This document shows, one piece after another, positions 16,107 through 25,346 of a DNA stretch of 64,000 bases; positions within the stretch are counted from its first letter, which is position 1; each line of letters starts with the position of its first letter. The DNA comes from Mycolicibacterium senegalense (GTDB taxonomy: Bacteria; Actinomycetota; Actinomycetes; Mycobacteriales; Mycobacteriaceae): the NCBI RefSeq assembly GCF_019645875.1, contig NZ_CP081000.1, positions 310,001 through 374,000 on the forward strand, written 5' to 3'. Below the pieces are notes generated by a model. It ran no database searches. It saw only the letters and a program-made list of their open reading frames with translations, and was not told the origin of the DNA. The position numbers and the translations under genes were made by a program.

Positions 16107-17603
16107 TTACTCCGGGGTGTAACCGAACGGCAGCAGCACGCTCTTGGCCTGGGTGTAGGCGTCGATGCCCTCGGGGCCGTTCTCGCGGCCGATGCCCGAG
16201 TTCTTGAACCCGCCGAACGGTGCGCCCGGGTCGAAGGCGTACATGTTCACCGCATAGGTGCCGGTGCGGATCTTCGACGCGATCTCGATGGCCTTCGGGA
16301 AGTCCGTGGTGTAGACGCTGCCGGCCAGGCCGTACGGCGAGTCGTTGGCGATGCGCACCGCGTCGTCTTCGTCGTCGAACGGGATCACCACGAGCACCGG
16401 CCCGAAGATCTCCTCCTGCGCGATCGTCATCGAGTTGTCGACGTCGGCGAACACCGTGGGCTGCACGAACCAGCCCGAATCCAGGCCCTCGGGGCGGCCA
16501 CCGCCGGTGACGATGCGCGCACCCTCCTCGATGCCCTTCTTGATGTAGCCCTCGACCCGGTCACGCTGCTTTTCCGAGATCAGCGGGCCGATCATCGAAG
16601 CCGGGTCGTCGGGCAGGCCGACCGGCATGGCGGCCACGGCGGCCGAGAGCTTCTCGACGATCTCGTCGTAGCGCGACCGCGGCGCCAGGATGCGGGTCTG
16701 GCCCACGCAGGCCTGGCCACAGTTCATCAGGCCGGAGAACACCAGCATCGGCAGCGTGGAATCCACGTCGGCGTCTTCCAGGACGATGGCCGCGGACTTG
16801 CCGCCGAGCTCCAGCGTGCATGGCTTGAGCTTCTCGGCCGCGATCTTGCCGATCTCCTTGCCGACGCCGCTGGAGCCGGTGAACGTGAACTTGTCGAGCT
16901 CGGGGTTGGCGGTGAGGGCGCGGCCCGTCTCGGGGCCGCCCGGCACCACCGAGAGCACGCCCTCGGGCAGGCCGGCCTCGGTCAGCACCTCGGCGAACAG
17001 GTTGGTGGTCAGCGGGGTCTCGCCGGCCGGCTTGAGCACCACGGTGCAGCCGGCGAGCAGGGCCGGGCCCAGCTTGTTGCAGGCCAGGAAGAACGGCACG
17101 TTCCAGGCGATGACGGCGCCGACGACGCCGATGGGCTCCTTGATGACCAGCGTCTGGCCGTAGATGCCGTCGCGGATGTCTTTCCAGTCGTACTTGTCGG
17201 CCGCGCCGGCGTAGTACTGCAGGCTCGACACACCCGCGCCGAACTGCATCATGTCGACGATGGTCGGCGGCTGGCCGGTCTCGAGCTTGAGCAGGTGCTT
17301 GAACTCCTCGGCCCGCGCGTTGATGAGCTCGACGGCCTTGGCCAGCACAGCCTGGCGCTCTTCGGGAGACATGTGGGGCCAGGGGCCCTCGTCGAACGCC
17401 TTGCGGGCCGCGGCGCATGCGGCGTCGACATCGGCCTCGGCGGCCAGCGGCACCTGGCCGACCTTCTCGCCGGTCGCGGGGGAGAAGACCTCGATGACCT
17501 CGGAGGTCGAGGGCTCGACCCACTGGCCACCGATGAACAGCTTGTCGAATTCCGTCCTGGTCACAGCTGGCGCGGCTGACGAAGTTTGTGTCATGGGCGT
17601 CAC
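16107..17603 (-). CDS. Aldehyde dehydrogenase (Rv0223c-like)
   Basis: A 498-residue NAD(P)+-dependent aldehyde dehydrogenase, complete. Cofactor motif FTGSSGVGKEIG, general base Glu in LELGGKS, catalytic Cys in NCGQACVGQTRIL, and C-terminal PFGGFKNSGIGREN. It matches the M. tuberculosis Rv0223c type in sequence pattern and position before the methyltransferase/glycosyltransferase pair. The start may be the GTG at 17603 or the ATG at 17594; neither has a strong ribosome site. A KstR-like site 23 bases upstream suggests control with sterol or lipid degradation. Substrate unproven. Confidence 0.92.
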   Translation of the reverse strand: MTPMTQTSSAAPAVTRTEFDKLFIGGQWVEPSTSEVIEVFSPATGEKVGQVPLAAEADVDAACAAARKAFDEGPWPHMSPEERQAVLAKAVELINARAEEFKHLLKLETGQPPTIVDMMQFGAGVSSLQYYAGAADKYDWKDIRDGIYGQTLVIKEPIGVVGAVIAWNVPFFLACNKLGPALLAGCTVVLKPAGETPLTTNLFAEVLTEAGLPEGVLSVVPGGPETGRALTANPELDKFTFTGSSGVGKEIGKIAAEKLKPCTLELGGKSAAIVLEDADVDSTLPMLVFSGLMNCGQACVGQTRILAPRSRYDEIVEKLSAAVAAMPVGLPDDPASMIGPLISEKQRDRVEGYIKKGIEEGARIVTGGGRPEGLDSGWFVQPTVFADVDNSMTIAQEEIFGPVLVVIPFDDEDDAVRIANDSPYGLAGSVYTTDFPKAIEIASKIRTGTYAVNMYAFDPGAPFGGFKNSGIGRENGPEGIDAYTQAKSVLLPFGYTPE

Positions 17604-17625
17604 ATTACCTAGGTTTCGGAAAAAC

Positions 17626-17639
17626 GAGAACCTGTTCCA
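17626..17639. promoter_or_regulatory. KstR-like site upstream of the aldehyde dehydrogenase
   Basis: On the minus strand TGGAACAGGTTCTC matches TNNAACNNGTTNNA at all fixed positions except the last (C for A). It is placed 23-36 bases upstream of the GTG start. Confidence 0.45.
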
Positions 17640-17649
17640 GTTACCCGTT

Positions 17650-18423
17650 TCAGGACGGCCGCAGAACCAACGCCAGATTGCTCACCAGGAATTCCCGCAA
17701 CCCCGGCACCGAAGTCATCCACCACGCCCATCGCGGGTGGTAGCGGGGAAATGCGGCGATCAGCGCGCCGGTGGCGGCGGCCCACTGCAGGCCGTCGGCC
17801 GCCGACACCGCGAACAACGACGAGCCGTAGTCGTTCTTGGGCCGATGGCCGTGTTTGCGGGTGTAGCGCTCGGCGGCCCGGGCTCCGCCCAGATAGTGCG
17901 TCAGGCCCATCTCATGGCCACCGAACGGGCCGAGCCACACGGTGTAGGACAACACCGCCAGCCCGCCGGGCTTCGTCACCCGCAGCATCTCGTTACCCAG
18001 CCGCCACGGCTGCGGCACATGCTCGGCGACGTTGGAGGACAAGCAGACGTCGACGCTGTCATCGGCGAAGGGCAGGGCCATCCCCGAAGCCCGCACAAAG
18101 GTGCCATCCGTGGCGTCTCCGGCCGGCCCGGCGTGCATTTCGCGAGGATCCGGCTCCACGCCGATGTAGTGCATGCCCGCGGCGTCGAATGCGGAGGCGA
18201 AGTAGCCGGGACCGCCGCCTACGTCGAGCACGGTGCGTCCCGCGGCGGATTCGCCGGTGGCGGCCGTCCACAAATCCGTGGTCATCGCGACGGTGTCGGC
18301 GGCCAGCGCGCCGTAGAAACGGGCGGGTTCGCTCTGCTCGAAGCGGAACTGCGCGAGTAGGCGCACCGACCGGTTCAGGGTTGCCCGGCGGGCGAAGTGG
18401 GCCAAGATGTCGCTGGGCTGCAC
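17650..18423 (-). CDS. Class I SAM-dependent methyltransferase (Rv0224c-like)
   Basis: A 257-residue methyltransferase. SAM motif I is VLDVGGGPGYFAS at about residues 65-77, the acidic motif II is IGVEPDP, and the post-motif region VDVCLSSNVAEHVP is typical of UbiE/Methyltransf_11 proteins. GTG start at 18423. Divergent from the glycosyltransferase gene with only 33 bases between starts, a pairing conserved in M. tuberculosis (Rv0224c/Rv0225). Acceptor not known; the surroundings suggest a cell-envelope glycolipid or glycan. Confidence 0.87.
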   Translation of the reverse strand: MQPSDILAHFARRATLNRSVRLLAQFRFEQSEPARFYGALAADTVAMTTDLWTAATGESAAGRTVLDVGGGPGYFASAFDAAGMHYIGVEPDPREMHAGPAGDATDGTFVRASGMALPFADDSVDVCLSSNVAEHVPQPWRLGNEMLRVTKPGGLAVLSYTVWLGPFGGHEMGLTHYLGGARAAERYTRKHGHRPKNDYGSSLFAVSAADGLQWAAATGALIAAFPRYHPRWAWWMTSVPGLREFLVSNLALVLRPS

Positions 18424-18456
18424 CTGCCCAACCTACTGACCGGTACCCTCAACACG

Positions 18457-19626
18457 ATGTCTGCCCGTCCTGACCCTCGCTTGCGGAGCGTCCTGTTGCT
18501 CTGCTGGCGCGATACCGGGCACCCCCAGGGCGGCGGTAGCGAGGCTTATCTGCAGCGCATCGGCGCGTGCCTGGCCGACGACGGCGTCGACGTCACGCTG
18601 CGTACCGCGCGGTACCCGGGCGCCGCCCGGCGCGAGGTGATCGACGGCGTCAAGATCAACAGGGCCGGTGGACCCTACAGCGTGTACATCTGGGCTGGGC
18701 TGGCCATGGTGGCCGCCCGCGTGGGCCTCGGACCGTTGCGCAAGGTCCGGCCCGACGTCGTCATCGACACCCAGAACGGGCTGCCGTTCCTGGCCCGGCT
18801 GGCGTTCGGTCGCCGGGTCGCGGTGTTGGTGCACCACTGCCACCGGGAACTGTGGCCGGTGGCCGGCCCGATGAAGGGTCGCATCGGCTGGTTCGTCGAA
18901 TCCAAGCTCTCCCCGCGGCTGCACCGCCGCAACCAGTACGTCACCGTGTCACTGCCCTCGGCCCGCGACCTCAACGAGCTGGGGATCGATTCCGGCCGGA
19001 TCGCTGTGGTGCGCAACGGCCTTGACGAGGCTCCCGGCCCCACGCTGGAGTTGCCTCGGTCGACCAGCCCGCGGCTCGTGGTGCTGTCGCGACTGGTACC
19101 GCACAAGCAGATCGAGGACGCGCTGGAGGCGGTCGCCGCCCTGCGCGGGGAGGTGCCAGGGCTGCACCTGGACATTCTCGGCGGTGGCTGGTGGCAGCGG
19201 CGCCTGGTCGAGCATGCCGAATTACTCGGCATCTCCGATTCGGTGACATTCCACGGCCACGTCGATGAAGAGACCAAACACCGTGTGCTGCAGCAGAGTT
19301 GGGTGCATGTGCTGCCTTCGCGCAAAGAAGGCTGGGGCCTGGCCGTCACCGAGGCTGCCCAGCACGGGGTGCCGACCATCGGCTACCGGGCATCCGGCGG
19401 GCTGACCGACTCGATCGTCGACGGGGTCACCGGACTGTTGGTCGAGGACCGCGAAGGCCTGGTCGCGGGGATCCGCCAGCTGCTGAGCGACCCGGTGATG
19501 CGTGTGCAGCTGGGAAGCAAGGCGCAGACCCGCAGCGACGAATTCTCGTGGCGGCTCAGTGCGGACGCGATGCGGACCGTGCTCGGGTCCGTGCGCGAAG
19601 GGCAGTACATCAGCGGGCTGGTGTAG
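18457..19626 (+). CDS. GT4-type glycosyltransferase (Rv0225-like)
   Basis: A 389-residue GT-B fold glycosyltransferase of the GT4 family. The N-terminal domain has the glycine-rich HPQGGGSEAYLQ loop; the C-terminal donor domain has RLVPHKQIEDAL and the E-x7-E motif (SRKEGWGLAVTEAAQHG). The start is set at the ATG at 18457 because the in-frame extension overlaps the divergent methyltransferase start. It probably transfers a sugar from a nucleotide-sugar onto an envelope lipid or glycan at the cytoplasmic face. Terminated by the hairpin at 19640-19694. Confidence 0.87.
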   Translation: MSARPDPRLRSVLLLCWRDTGHPQGGGSEAYLQRIGACLADDGVDVTLRTARYPGAARREVIDGVKINRAGGPYSVYIWAGLAMVAARVGLGPLRKVRPDVVIDTQNGLPFLARLAFGRRVAVLVHHCHRELWPVAGPMKGRIGWFVESKLSPRLHRRNQYVTVSLPSARDLNELGIDSGRIAVVRNGLDEAPGPTLELPRSTSPRLVVLSRLVPHKQIEDALEAVAALRGEVPGLHLDILGGGWWQRRLVEHAELLGISDSVTFHGHVDEETKHRVLQQSWVHVLPSRKEGWGLAVTEAAQHGVPTIGYRASGGLTDSIVDGVTGLLVEDREGLVAGIRQLLSDPVMRVQLGSKAQTRSDEFSWRLSADAMRTVLGSVREGQYISGLV

Positions 19627-19639
19627 ATCGCCGAGACGC

Positions 19640-19694
19640 GAGTGCGACGCACACGTCGTCACAGGCCGGCGCCGGCGACGTTTGCGTCACTCTC
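19640..19694. terminator. Bidirectional terminator-like hairpin
   Basis: Arms 19640-19658 and 19676-19694 pair with three mismatches over 19 bases; the loop contains the self-complementary GCCGGCGCCGGC. It lies between convergent genes, overlapping the last codons of the minus-strand membrane protein. No T-tract, as is common in mycobacteria. Confidence 0.55.
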
Positions 19695-21351
19695 GGCGTC
19701 GCGCTCGCGAGCTACCGACCACCATCCCGACCGCGCCGGCGGCCAATACCCCCAGCCAGACCAGGTGTGCGGCGATCAACACGCCGCGGTGAGGTGAGGC
19801 CGGGTGATCGCCGCCTATCCGGTACACGGCGATATCGCCGTCCCGGTACGCCGCCGGAAGATCCAGTTCTGCTGGTACACCGTTGGTTTCGACCACCAGC
19901 CAGCCGACACCGGCGTCGGCCATGGCGTGGCTGTCGGCACCTGAGCGCAGCAGTTCCTGCACCGCGCGCGCTCGCCTTCCCTCGCCGGGCACCACCCGCC
20001 CGCCGATCACCAGGTCTCCGGTCGACAGCACGTCGGCGCGCAGCCAGCGCGGCAGCGGATCGAGTACCGGCGCGGTACCGGACCAGTAGAACAACCGCAT
20101 GCTGTCCGGCGGCAGTACCACCACCGGCCGAGGGTCGTCGTTGATCGCTGCCGCTGCGGCGGCCCACCCGGACGGGTACTGCACGGCGCGCATCTGATTG
20201 CCCACGCCCCAGGCCAAGTCGGGCAGCACCGCGATCAGCGCCGCACAGCCCACCGCAGCCGAAGCGGCCACGGGCACTCGCAGCCGGCGCAAGGTCTCCG
20301 GTGCGGCGGCGGCAGCCAGTACATAGCCCGGCATGGCCAGGGCCACCCATTTCTGTCCGTCGCGCACCACGCCGAGACCGGGCACGGCCCGAATCGTCGC
20401 TTCGACGAACGCCAGCCCGGGACCGGTGGCCATCGCCGCCGGGATCACCACTGCTACCCCGGCCAGTACCAGCAGCGGGACCGCCATGCGGTTACGCAGC
20501 ACCCGCGGCAGGCCGAGCGCCACGATGCCGAGCAGTACCACCGTGGCGACCAGCGCGAAAAGTGTTGTGCGCGAGGCGGGTACCGCCTCGCCGTTCCAGA
20601 TGCCGGCCAAACCGGCCAGGCTGCCCAGGGTGGCCAGGCCCGGCTCGGCCCTGGCCGCGAAGGCCTGAACCCCGGCCGCCGAGTCCGGGGAGGAGACCGC
20701 GCCCCCGACGGCCGCGGCCACCAGCCACGGCGTCGCGGCCAATACCGCTGCTCCCAGACACAGCCCGGCCACGCGCAGCCGTGCCCACCCGTCGCCGGGC
20801 ACCGCGACGCACACCAGCGCAACCGTGGCGGCCAGCATCAGGCCCGTCGGCGTCAGTCCGGCCAGCGCGATCCAGAACAGCAGCCCCCATATCGGGCCGC
20901 CCACGGCGCGCAGGCGCAGCACGCACAGCGCCACCCAGGGCAGGCAGCCATAGCCGACCAGCAGGCTCCAGTGCCCCTGCAGCAACCGTTCGGCCACATA
21001 CGGGTTCCAGATCGCCAGCGTCGCGGCCAGGAACTGTCCGGGCAAACCGCATTCCAGCACCGCCGAGGCCAGCCGGGCGGCACCCCACCCGGCCAGCCAC
21101 AACCCGGCCACCAACAAGACCTTGACCACGATTCCGCCGTCGATCACGGCCGAGGTGACGGCGACGAAGAAATCCTGCGGCAGTGCCCGCGGTGCGGCCT
21201 CGCTCAACCCGAGCGCCGCATCGGTCAGATGCGACCGCGGAGTTGAGACAGCGTCGCGCAAAAGCAGATAGCCGGGCCCCAGCAGGGGCCCGGCTACCAG
21301 TAACGACAGCGCCAGCGCATAAGCCGGCGGCAGAGCGGAGCGCAGACGCAG
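19687..21351 (-). CDS. Large polytopic membrane protein (Rv0226c-like)
   Basis: About 554 residues with a dozen or so hydrophobic segments, resembling GT-C-type membrane glycosyltransferases, followed by an extracytoplasmic region and one last membrane helix. Conserved position after the DUF3068 gene. The start is uncertain: the frame is open to an ATG at 21585, but its first 76 residues are Arg/Gly-rich and overlap the upstream gene antiparallel to normal coding bias. No ATG, GTG or TTG occurs around the expected junction; the codons there are GTA GAT CTG. I placed the start at the CTG (21351), just after the upstream stop. Function unknown, probably envelope polysaccharide or lipid assembly. 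Confidence 0.78.
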   Translation of the reverse strand: MRLRSALPPAYALALSLLVAGPLLGPGYLLLRDAVSTPRSHLTDAALGLSEAAPRALPQDFFVAVTSAVIDGGIVVKVLLVAGLWLAGWGAARLASAVLECGLPGQFLAATLAIWNPYVAERLLQGHWSLLVGYGCLPWVALCVLRLRAVGGPIWGLLFWIALAGLTPTGLMLAATVALVCVAVPGDGWARLRVAGLCLGAAVLAATPWLVAAAVGGAVSSPDSAAGVQAFAARAEPGLATLGSLAGLAGIWNGEAVPASRTTLFALVATVVLLGIVALGLPRVLRNRMAVPLLVLAGVAVVIPAAMATGPGLAFVEATIRAVPGLGVVRDGQKWVALAMPGYVLAAAAAPETLRRLRVPVAASAAVGCAALIAVLPDLAWGVGNQMRAVQYPSGWAAAAAAINDDPRPVVVLPPDSMRLFYWSGTAPVLDPLPRWLRADVLSTGDLVIGGRVVPGEGRRARAVQELLRSGADSHAMADAGVGWLVVETNGVPAELDLPAAYRDGDIAVYRIGGDHPASPHRGVLIAAHLVWLGVLAAGAVGMVVGSSRARRRE

Positions 21352-21353
21352 AT

Positions 21354-22544
21354 CTACCGGTCCGGCGGTAGATCGGACGGCCGCTGTGCGGGCAGTTTCT
21401 CGGTCTTGGCCTCCGCGCCCGGCACCTGGAAGCCCTGGGTGTTGAAGAACCCGTGGTCGGCGGTGTCGAGGCCGGGATCGATCAGCGTCGACTCGGCGCG
21501 CAGCGCGAACGAGCCCACGACGGCGCCACCGACCAGCGCCAGCAGGCCCAGCGCGGCGAACGTGATCGGCAGGACCCGGGTCCACAGCGACACCCGGTCC
21601 CGTTCATCCTGAGCGGCCGCGACCTGCGACTCGACCGTCTCCTCGTTGTAGGTGACCTTGTAGTCGACGTAGGTCACCTCGGGCTTGAGCGCGTCGCGCG
21701 CATAGTACTGGTAGCCGTGATCCTGGGCCTTGACGATGGTGCCGGACACCGGATCGACCCAGAAGGTGCGCTGCGCGGCGTAGAAGCGGTCCATGGTGAT
21801 CCGCTCGTCGGGTTCGCCGGGCACACCCCACATCGCGGCGGTGGCGGTGACCGAACTGTCCGCGTCGTCCTCGTACAGCGACGAGTACTTCACCGGCTCG
21901 GCCAGCTTGCCGTCGGAGTCGTAGCCGACGTTCTGGATGAACCGGTAGGTGGTGAGCCCGTTGACGTCCTCTTCGCCGTCATAGTTGGCGTCGAACGCCT
22001 TCTGCGCGATCGGGTCGAAGAACGGGTAGGTCTTCTTCTCGGTGTCGAACGGGAACCGGTAGGTCAGGCCCTCGTGCGGGAGCGCGACGTTGGTCGGCGG
22101 CTTCTCGTCCTCGATGGCCCGCGGCTTCTGCAGCGCCCCACCCGGGTTGTTGTCGCTCGACACGGCCAGCGCGGAGCTCCGATTCATGGTGACGGTGTCC
22201 ACCATCGCCAACAGCAGGCCGGAGTCCTTCTGCCGGTCCGTGCGCCGCAGCGTGCTGCCCACCTGCAGCGTCACCACCTCGGCGTTGGACGGTGATTCCA
22301 CGCTGACCTGCTGTTGAAGAGCGACCGGCACGTTGCGGTCGACCGAGAACTTCTCGGCCACCAGCGATTCCGGATCAAAAGCGGTCGCGGTGCCATCGCT
22401 GACCAGGCTGGTATCCAGGTTGAGCGGGATCTTGGCGATCTTGCCCTTGGTATAGGTGGTCAGCAACAGTGCGGCGATGAGTAGGGCTGCACCCAGCCCC
22501 ATCAGTCCGCATGCTGCGATACGCAGCGCCACTGCGCGGTTCAA
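21354..22544 (-). CDS. DUF3068 / PorA-family membrane protein (Rv0227c-like)
   Basis: A 396-residue protein with an N-terminal membrane helix (about residues 8-30), a large extracytoplasmic beta-rich domain, and a C-terminal helix (TFAALGLLALVGGAVVG). This is the DUF3068 (PorA-like) pattern. As I recall, the M. smegmatis member MSMEG_0317 and its C. glutamicum counterpart are needed for lipomannan maturation and lipoarabinomannan synthesis. TTG start preceded by AAGGAGG. The next gene, the membrane protein, follows the stop almost directly, so they are co-transcribed and may form one complex. Confidence 0.85.
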   Translation of the reverse strand: MNRAVALRIAACGLMGLGAALLIAALLLTTYTKGKIAKIPLNLDTSLVSDGTATAFDPESLVAEKFSVDRNVPVALQQQVSVESPSNAEVVTLQVGSTLRRTDRQKDSGLLLAMVDTVTMNRSSALAVSSDNNPGGALQKPRAIEDEKPPTNVALPHEGLTYRFPFDTEKKTYPFFDPIAQKAFDANYDGEEDVNGLTTYRFIQNVGYDSDGKLAEPVKYSSLYEDDADSSVTATAAMWGVPGEPDERITMDRFYAAQRTFWVDPVSGTIVKAQDHGYQYYARDALKPEVTYVDYKVTYNEETVESQVAAAQDERDRVSLWTRVLPITFAALGLLALVGGAVVGSFALRAESTLIDPGLDTADHGFFNTQGFQVPGAEAKTEKLPAQRPSDLPPDR

Positions 22545-22698
22545 ACCGGGCCTCCTTCAGTGTGGGCCAACTCGTCGTGAGGCAAACCCGTTCGACCCTA
22601 ACAGCACTATTTAAGGCCATTACTTACTCCGGTGGCACGCCGCGGGTGCATTGACCCGCAGTTTGGCGGGGTTGCCATCGCGCGGCACACTGGTCGCC

Positions 22699-23898
22699 GT
22701 GGCGACGGCAGCGTCGGATCCCGAAAACGATCCGGAGCAGGTCGGCGGAACGCGCAGCTTCCTGCCGGCCGTCGAAGGCATGCGCGCATGCGCGGCCATG
22801 GGTGTGGTGCTCACCCACGTGGCCTTTCAAACCGGGCACACCACAGGGGTGAGCGGCCGGTTCTTCGGCCGGTTCGACCTCGCCGTCGCGGTGTTCTTCG
22901 CGCTCTCGGGTTTTCTGCTGTGGCGGGGCCACGCCGCGGCCGCCCGGGGTCTGCGTCCCCGCCCACGCACCGGGCACTACCTGCGCTCCCGCATCGTGCG
23001 CATCATGCCCGGATACGTGGTGGCCGTCGTGGTGATCATCCTGCTGCTGCCCGAGGCCAAGGCCGATGTGACGGTGTGGCTGGCGAACCTCACCCTGACC
23101 CAGATCTATGTCCCGCTGACGTTGACGGCAGGCCTGACACAGATGTGGAGCCTGTCGGTCGAGGTCAGTTTCTATCTGGCGTTGCCGGTGCTCGCGATGT
23201 TGGCGCGGCGGCTGCCCGTGCGGGCCCGCATCGGCGTCCTCATCGCGGTGGCGGCGCTGAGTTTGTTGTGGGTGCGCATTCCGTTCGACGGCACCACCGG
23301 GCTCAACCCGTGGAACTGGCCGCCCGCGTTCTTCTCGTGGTTCGCCGCCGGCATGGTGCTCGCCGAACTCACGGTGAGCCCATTCGGTTGGGTGCATCGG
23401 CTGGCCCGGCGCCGCATCCTGATGGGTGTCATCGCCGCGGGGGCGTTCGCGATCGCGGCCTCGCCTCTGGCCGGCCTGGAGGGGCTGCGCCCGGGCTCGG
23501 TCGGTCAGGTGACTCTGAAGACCGCGATGGGCGCGATCGTGGCGGGCGCACTGCTGGCCCCGCTGGTCCTCGACCACCCCGACACCGGGCACCCGATTCT
23601 GGGCAACAAGGTGATGGTCACGCTGGGCCGTTGGTCCTACGGGCTGTTCGTCTGGCATCTGGCCGCGCTGGCCATGGTGTTCCCGATGATCGGCGAGTTC
23701 TTGTTCAACGGGCAGATGGTGGTGGTGTTGATCCTGACGCTGGTGTTCGGCTTCGCGCTGGCCGCGGTGAGCTATGCGCTGGTCGAATCCCCGTGCCGGG
23801 AAGCATTGCGGCGGTGGGAGTACCGCAACGAGCGTCCGGTGCCGCCGCTGGACAGCTCGATCACCGACGAGCCGGAGCCTGCCCCAGCCGCGCGATGA
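22699..23898 (+). CDS. Acyltransferase-3 family membrane protein (Rv0228-like)
   Basis: About 399 residues with around ten membrane helices; OafA/YrhL-type acyltransferase that O-acylates surface sugars or lipids. Family signs are the catalytic-type His in VVLTHVAF within helix 1, the loop GFLLWRGH, and R-x-x-R-I-x-P (RSRIVRIMPGY). Several starts are possible (TTG at 22651, 22663 and 22672; GTG at 22699); the GTG gives the cleanest N-terminus. Its last 38 bases overlap the convergent AMP-ligase gene. Divergent from the DUF3068 gene. Confidence 0.83.
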   Translation: MATAASDPENDPEQVGGTRSFLPAVEGMRACAAMGVVLTHVAFQTGHTTGVSGRFFGRFDLAVAVFFALSGFLLWRGHAAAARGLRPRPRTGHYLRSRIVRIMPGYVVAVVVIILLLPEAKADVTVWLANLTLTQIYVPLTLTAGLTQMWSLSVEVSFYLALPVLAMLARRLPVRARIGVLIAVAALSLLWVRIPFDGTTGLNPWNWPPAFFSWFAAGMVLAELTVSPFGWVHRLARRRILMGVIAAGAFAIAASPLAGLEGLRPGSVGQVTLKTAMGAIVAGALLAPLVLDHPDTGHPILGNKVMVTLGRWSYGLFVWHLAALAMVFPMIGEFLFNGQMVVVLILTLVFGFALAAVSYALVESPCREALRRWEYRNERPVPPLDSSITDEPEPAPAAR

Positions 23899-25345
23899 CC
23901 GCGTCGCGTACCGCGGTGCGCCGGGCCTTGCCCGCGTCGTCACGCAACGGGGTGTCGACGAACTCCACGTCGACCGGCACCTTGTAGCCCGACAGGCGCT
24001 CGCTCAGGAAGTCTTGCACCGCCGCGGCGTCAAGGGCTGAGTCCGCGGTGGCCTGCACCAGCGCGTACGGCACCTGACCCAGATCTTCGTGCGGTACGCC
24101 GACGACCAGGCATGACAGCACGTCGGGATGCTCGGCGAGCGCCGCTTCGATCTCGGCCGGGTACACGTTCTTGCCGCCGACGGTGAACATGTCCACCCGC
24201 CGGTCGTTGAGGTAGAAGAACCGCTCCTCGCCGTCGTCGACGTAGTACCCGAGATCGCCGAGGGAATCCCAGCCGTCACGGCTCTTGGGCGTACTGCCCA
24301 CGTAACGGTAGGTCGGCGCACTGCCGGGGCCGGGCCGCATGTAGATCTCACCGGTCACACCCGGCGGGCATTCGGCGCCGTCGTCGTCGAGCACTTTCAT
24401 CTCACCGGCCACCACCACGCCGACCGAACCCGGATGCCGCAGCCACTGCTCACCGGAGATGAAGGTCAGCGCCTGCAGTTCGGTCCCGCCGTAGAGCTCC
24501 CACAGTGCGTCCGGGCCGAGCAGGTCGATCCAGGCCTGTTTGACCGCGGGCGGGCAGGGTGCCCCGACGTGCCAGAAGCGTCGAATGCTGGACAGGTCAA
24601 AGGCATTCGGGTCGGCGCGGTACACCGGCAACAGGCGCTGCATGATGGTGGGCACGGTGGTCAGGAACGTCACGCGGTGCTCGGTGACCAGCGCCAGGAA
24701 TTCGGCCGGGTCGAAGCGCGGCATCAGTACGAGGTGGTGGCCCTGCAGCAGGGCGATGGCGAACGTGGTGAAACCGGTGTTGTGGCTCATCGGCACCGAC
24801 ATCAGCGTGACGTCACCGGGTTGGGCGCCCAGCGGAACGCCGATCAGGGCGGGCACCCGGCTGTCGCCGCCTGCCTCGATCAGCTTCGGCCGCCCCGTGC
24901 TGCCGCCCGAGGCCATCGACTTCCACGTCGGCGAGACTGCGTCGGGCAGTGGTTCGTCGGACAGATCGGCATCGGGAGTGAAATCCGCCGAGACCCAAGG
25001 AGTTTCGCCGGCGTCGCGGCCGACCACCAGGGCTCGGGGACGCAGCGCGAGGATCCCGGCGAACTCGGCGTCCGGCAGCCGGGGTGACAAGGGTTGCGGC
25101 ACCGCTCCGAGCTTCCAGGTGGCCAGGACTGCCTGCACCCAGCCGATCGAGTTGGGCAGGCTTATCGTGACGTAATCACCTTGTCGCACACCGAGTTCGG
25201 CGTAGGCGCGGGCGAGTCGATTGCTGGAACGGTCCAGTTCTGCCCGGGTGAGCGTGACACCCTGGCAGGTCACCGCGGGCCGGTCGGGCTCGGCGTCGGC
25301 CAGCTGCGCGAACTGGGTGGGGATCGTCGGGATGGCGTCGGTCAT
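23861..25345 (-). CDS. Class I adenylate-forming enzyme (acyl/aryl-CoA ligase-like)
   Basis: A 494-residue ANL-superfamily ligase. The P-loop is MASGGSTGRPK, a variant of the usual SSGTTGxPK; further motifs are ELYGGTE, DLGYYVDDG, the hinge LNDRRVDMFTVGGKNVYP, and a C-terminal Lys in DDAGKARR. It activates a carboxylic acid as an adenylate, probably for CoA transfer. One base separates it from the php stop upstream, so it belongs to the MarR-PPOX-php-ligase operon. A lactone hydrolase feeding a CoA ligase would make metabolic sense, but that is inference. Confidence 0.85.
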   Translation of the reverse strand: MTDAIPTIPTQFAQLADAEPDRPAVTCQGVTLTRAELDRSSNRLARAYAELGVRQGDYVTISLPNSIGWVQAVLATWKLGAVPQPLSPRLPDAEFAGILALRPRALVVGRDAGETPWVSADFTPDADLSDEPLPDAVSPTWKSMASGGSTGRPKLIEAGGDSRVPALIGVPLGAQPGDVTLMSVPMSHNTGFTTFAIALLQGHHLVLMPRFDPAEFLALVTEHRVTFLTTVPTIMQRLLPVYRADPNAFDLSSIRRFWHVGAPCPPAVKQAWIDLLGPDALWELYGGTELQALTFISGEQWLRHPGSVGVVVAGEMKVLDDDGAECPPGVTGEIYMRPGPGSAPTYRYVGSTPKSRDGWDSLGDLGYYVDDGEERFFYLNDRRVDMFTVGGKNVYPAEIEAALAEHPDVLSCLVVGVPHEDLGQVPYALVQATADSALDAAAVQDFLSERLSGYKVPVDVEFVDTPLRDDAGKARRTAVRDAVIARLGQAPARR

Positions 25346-25346
25346 C

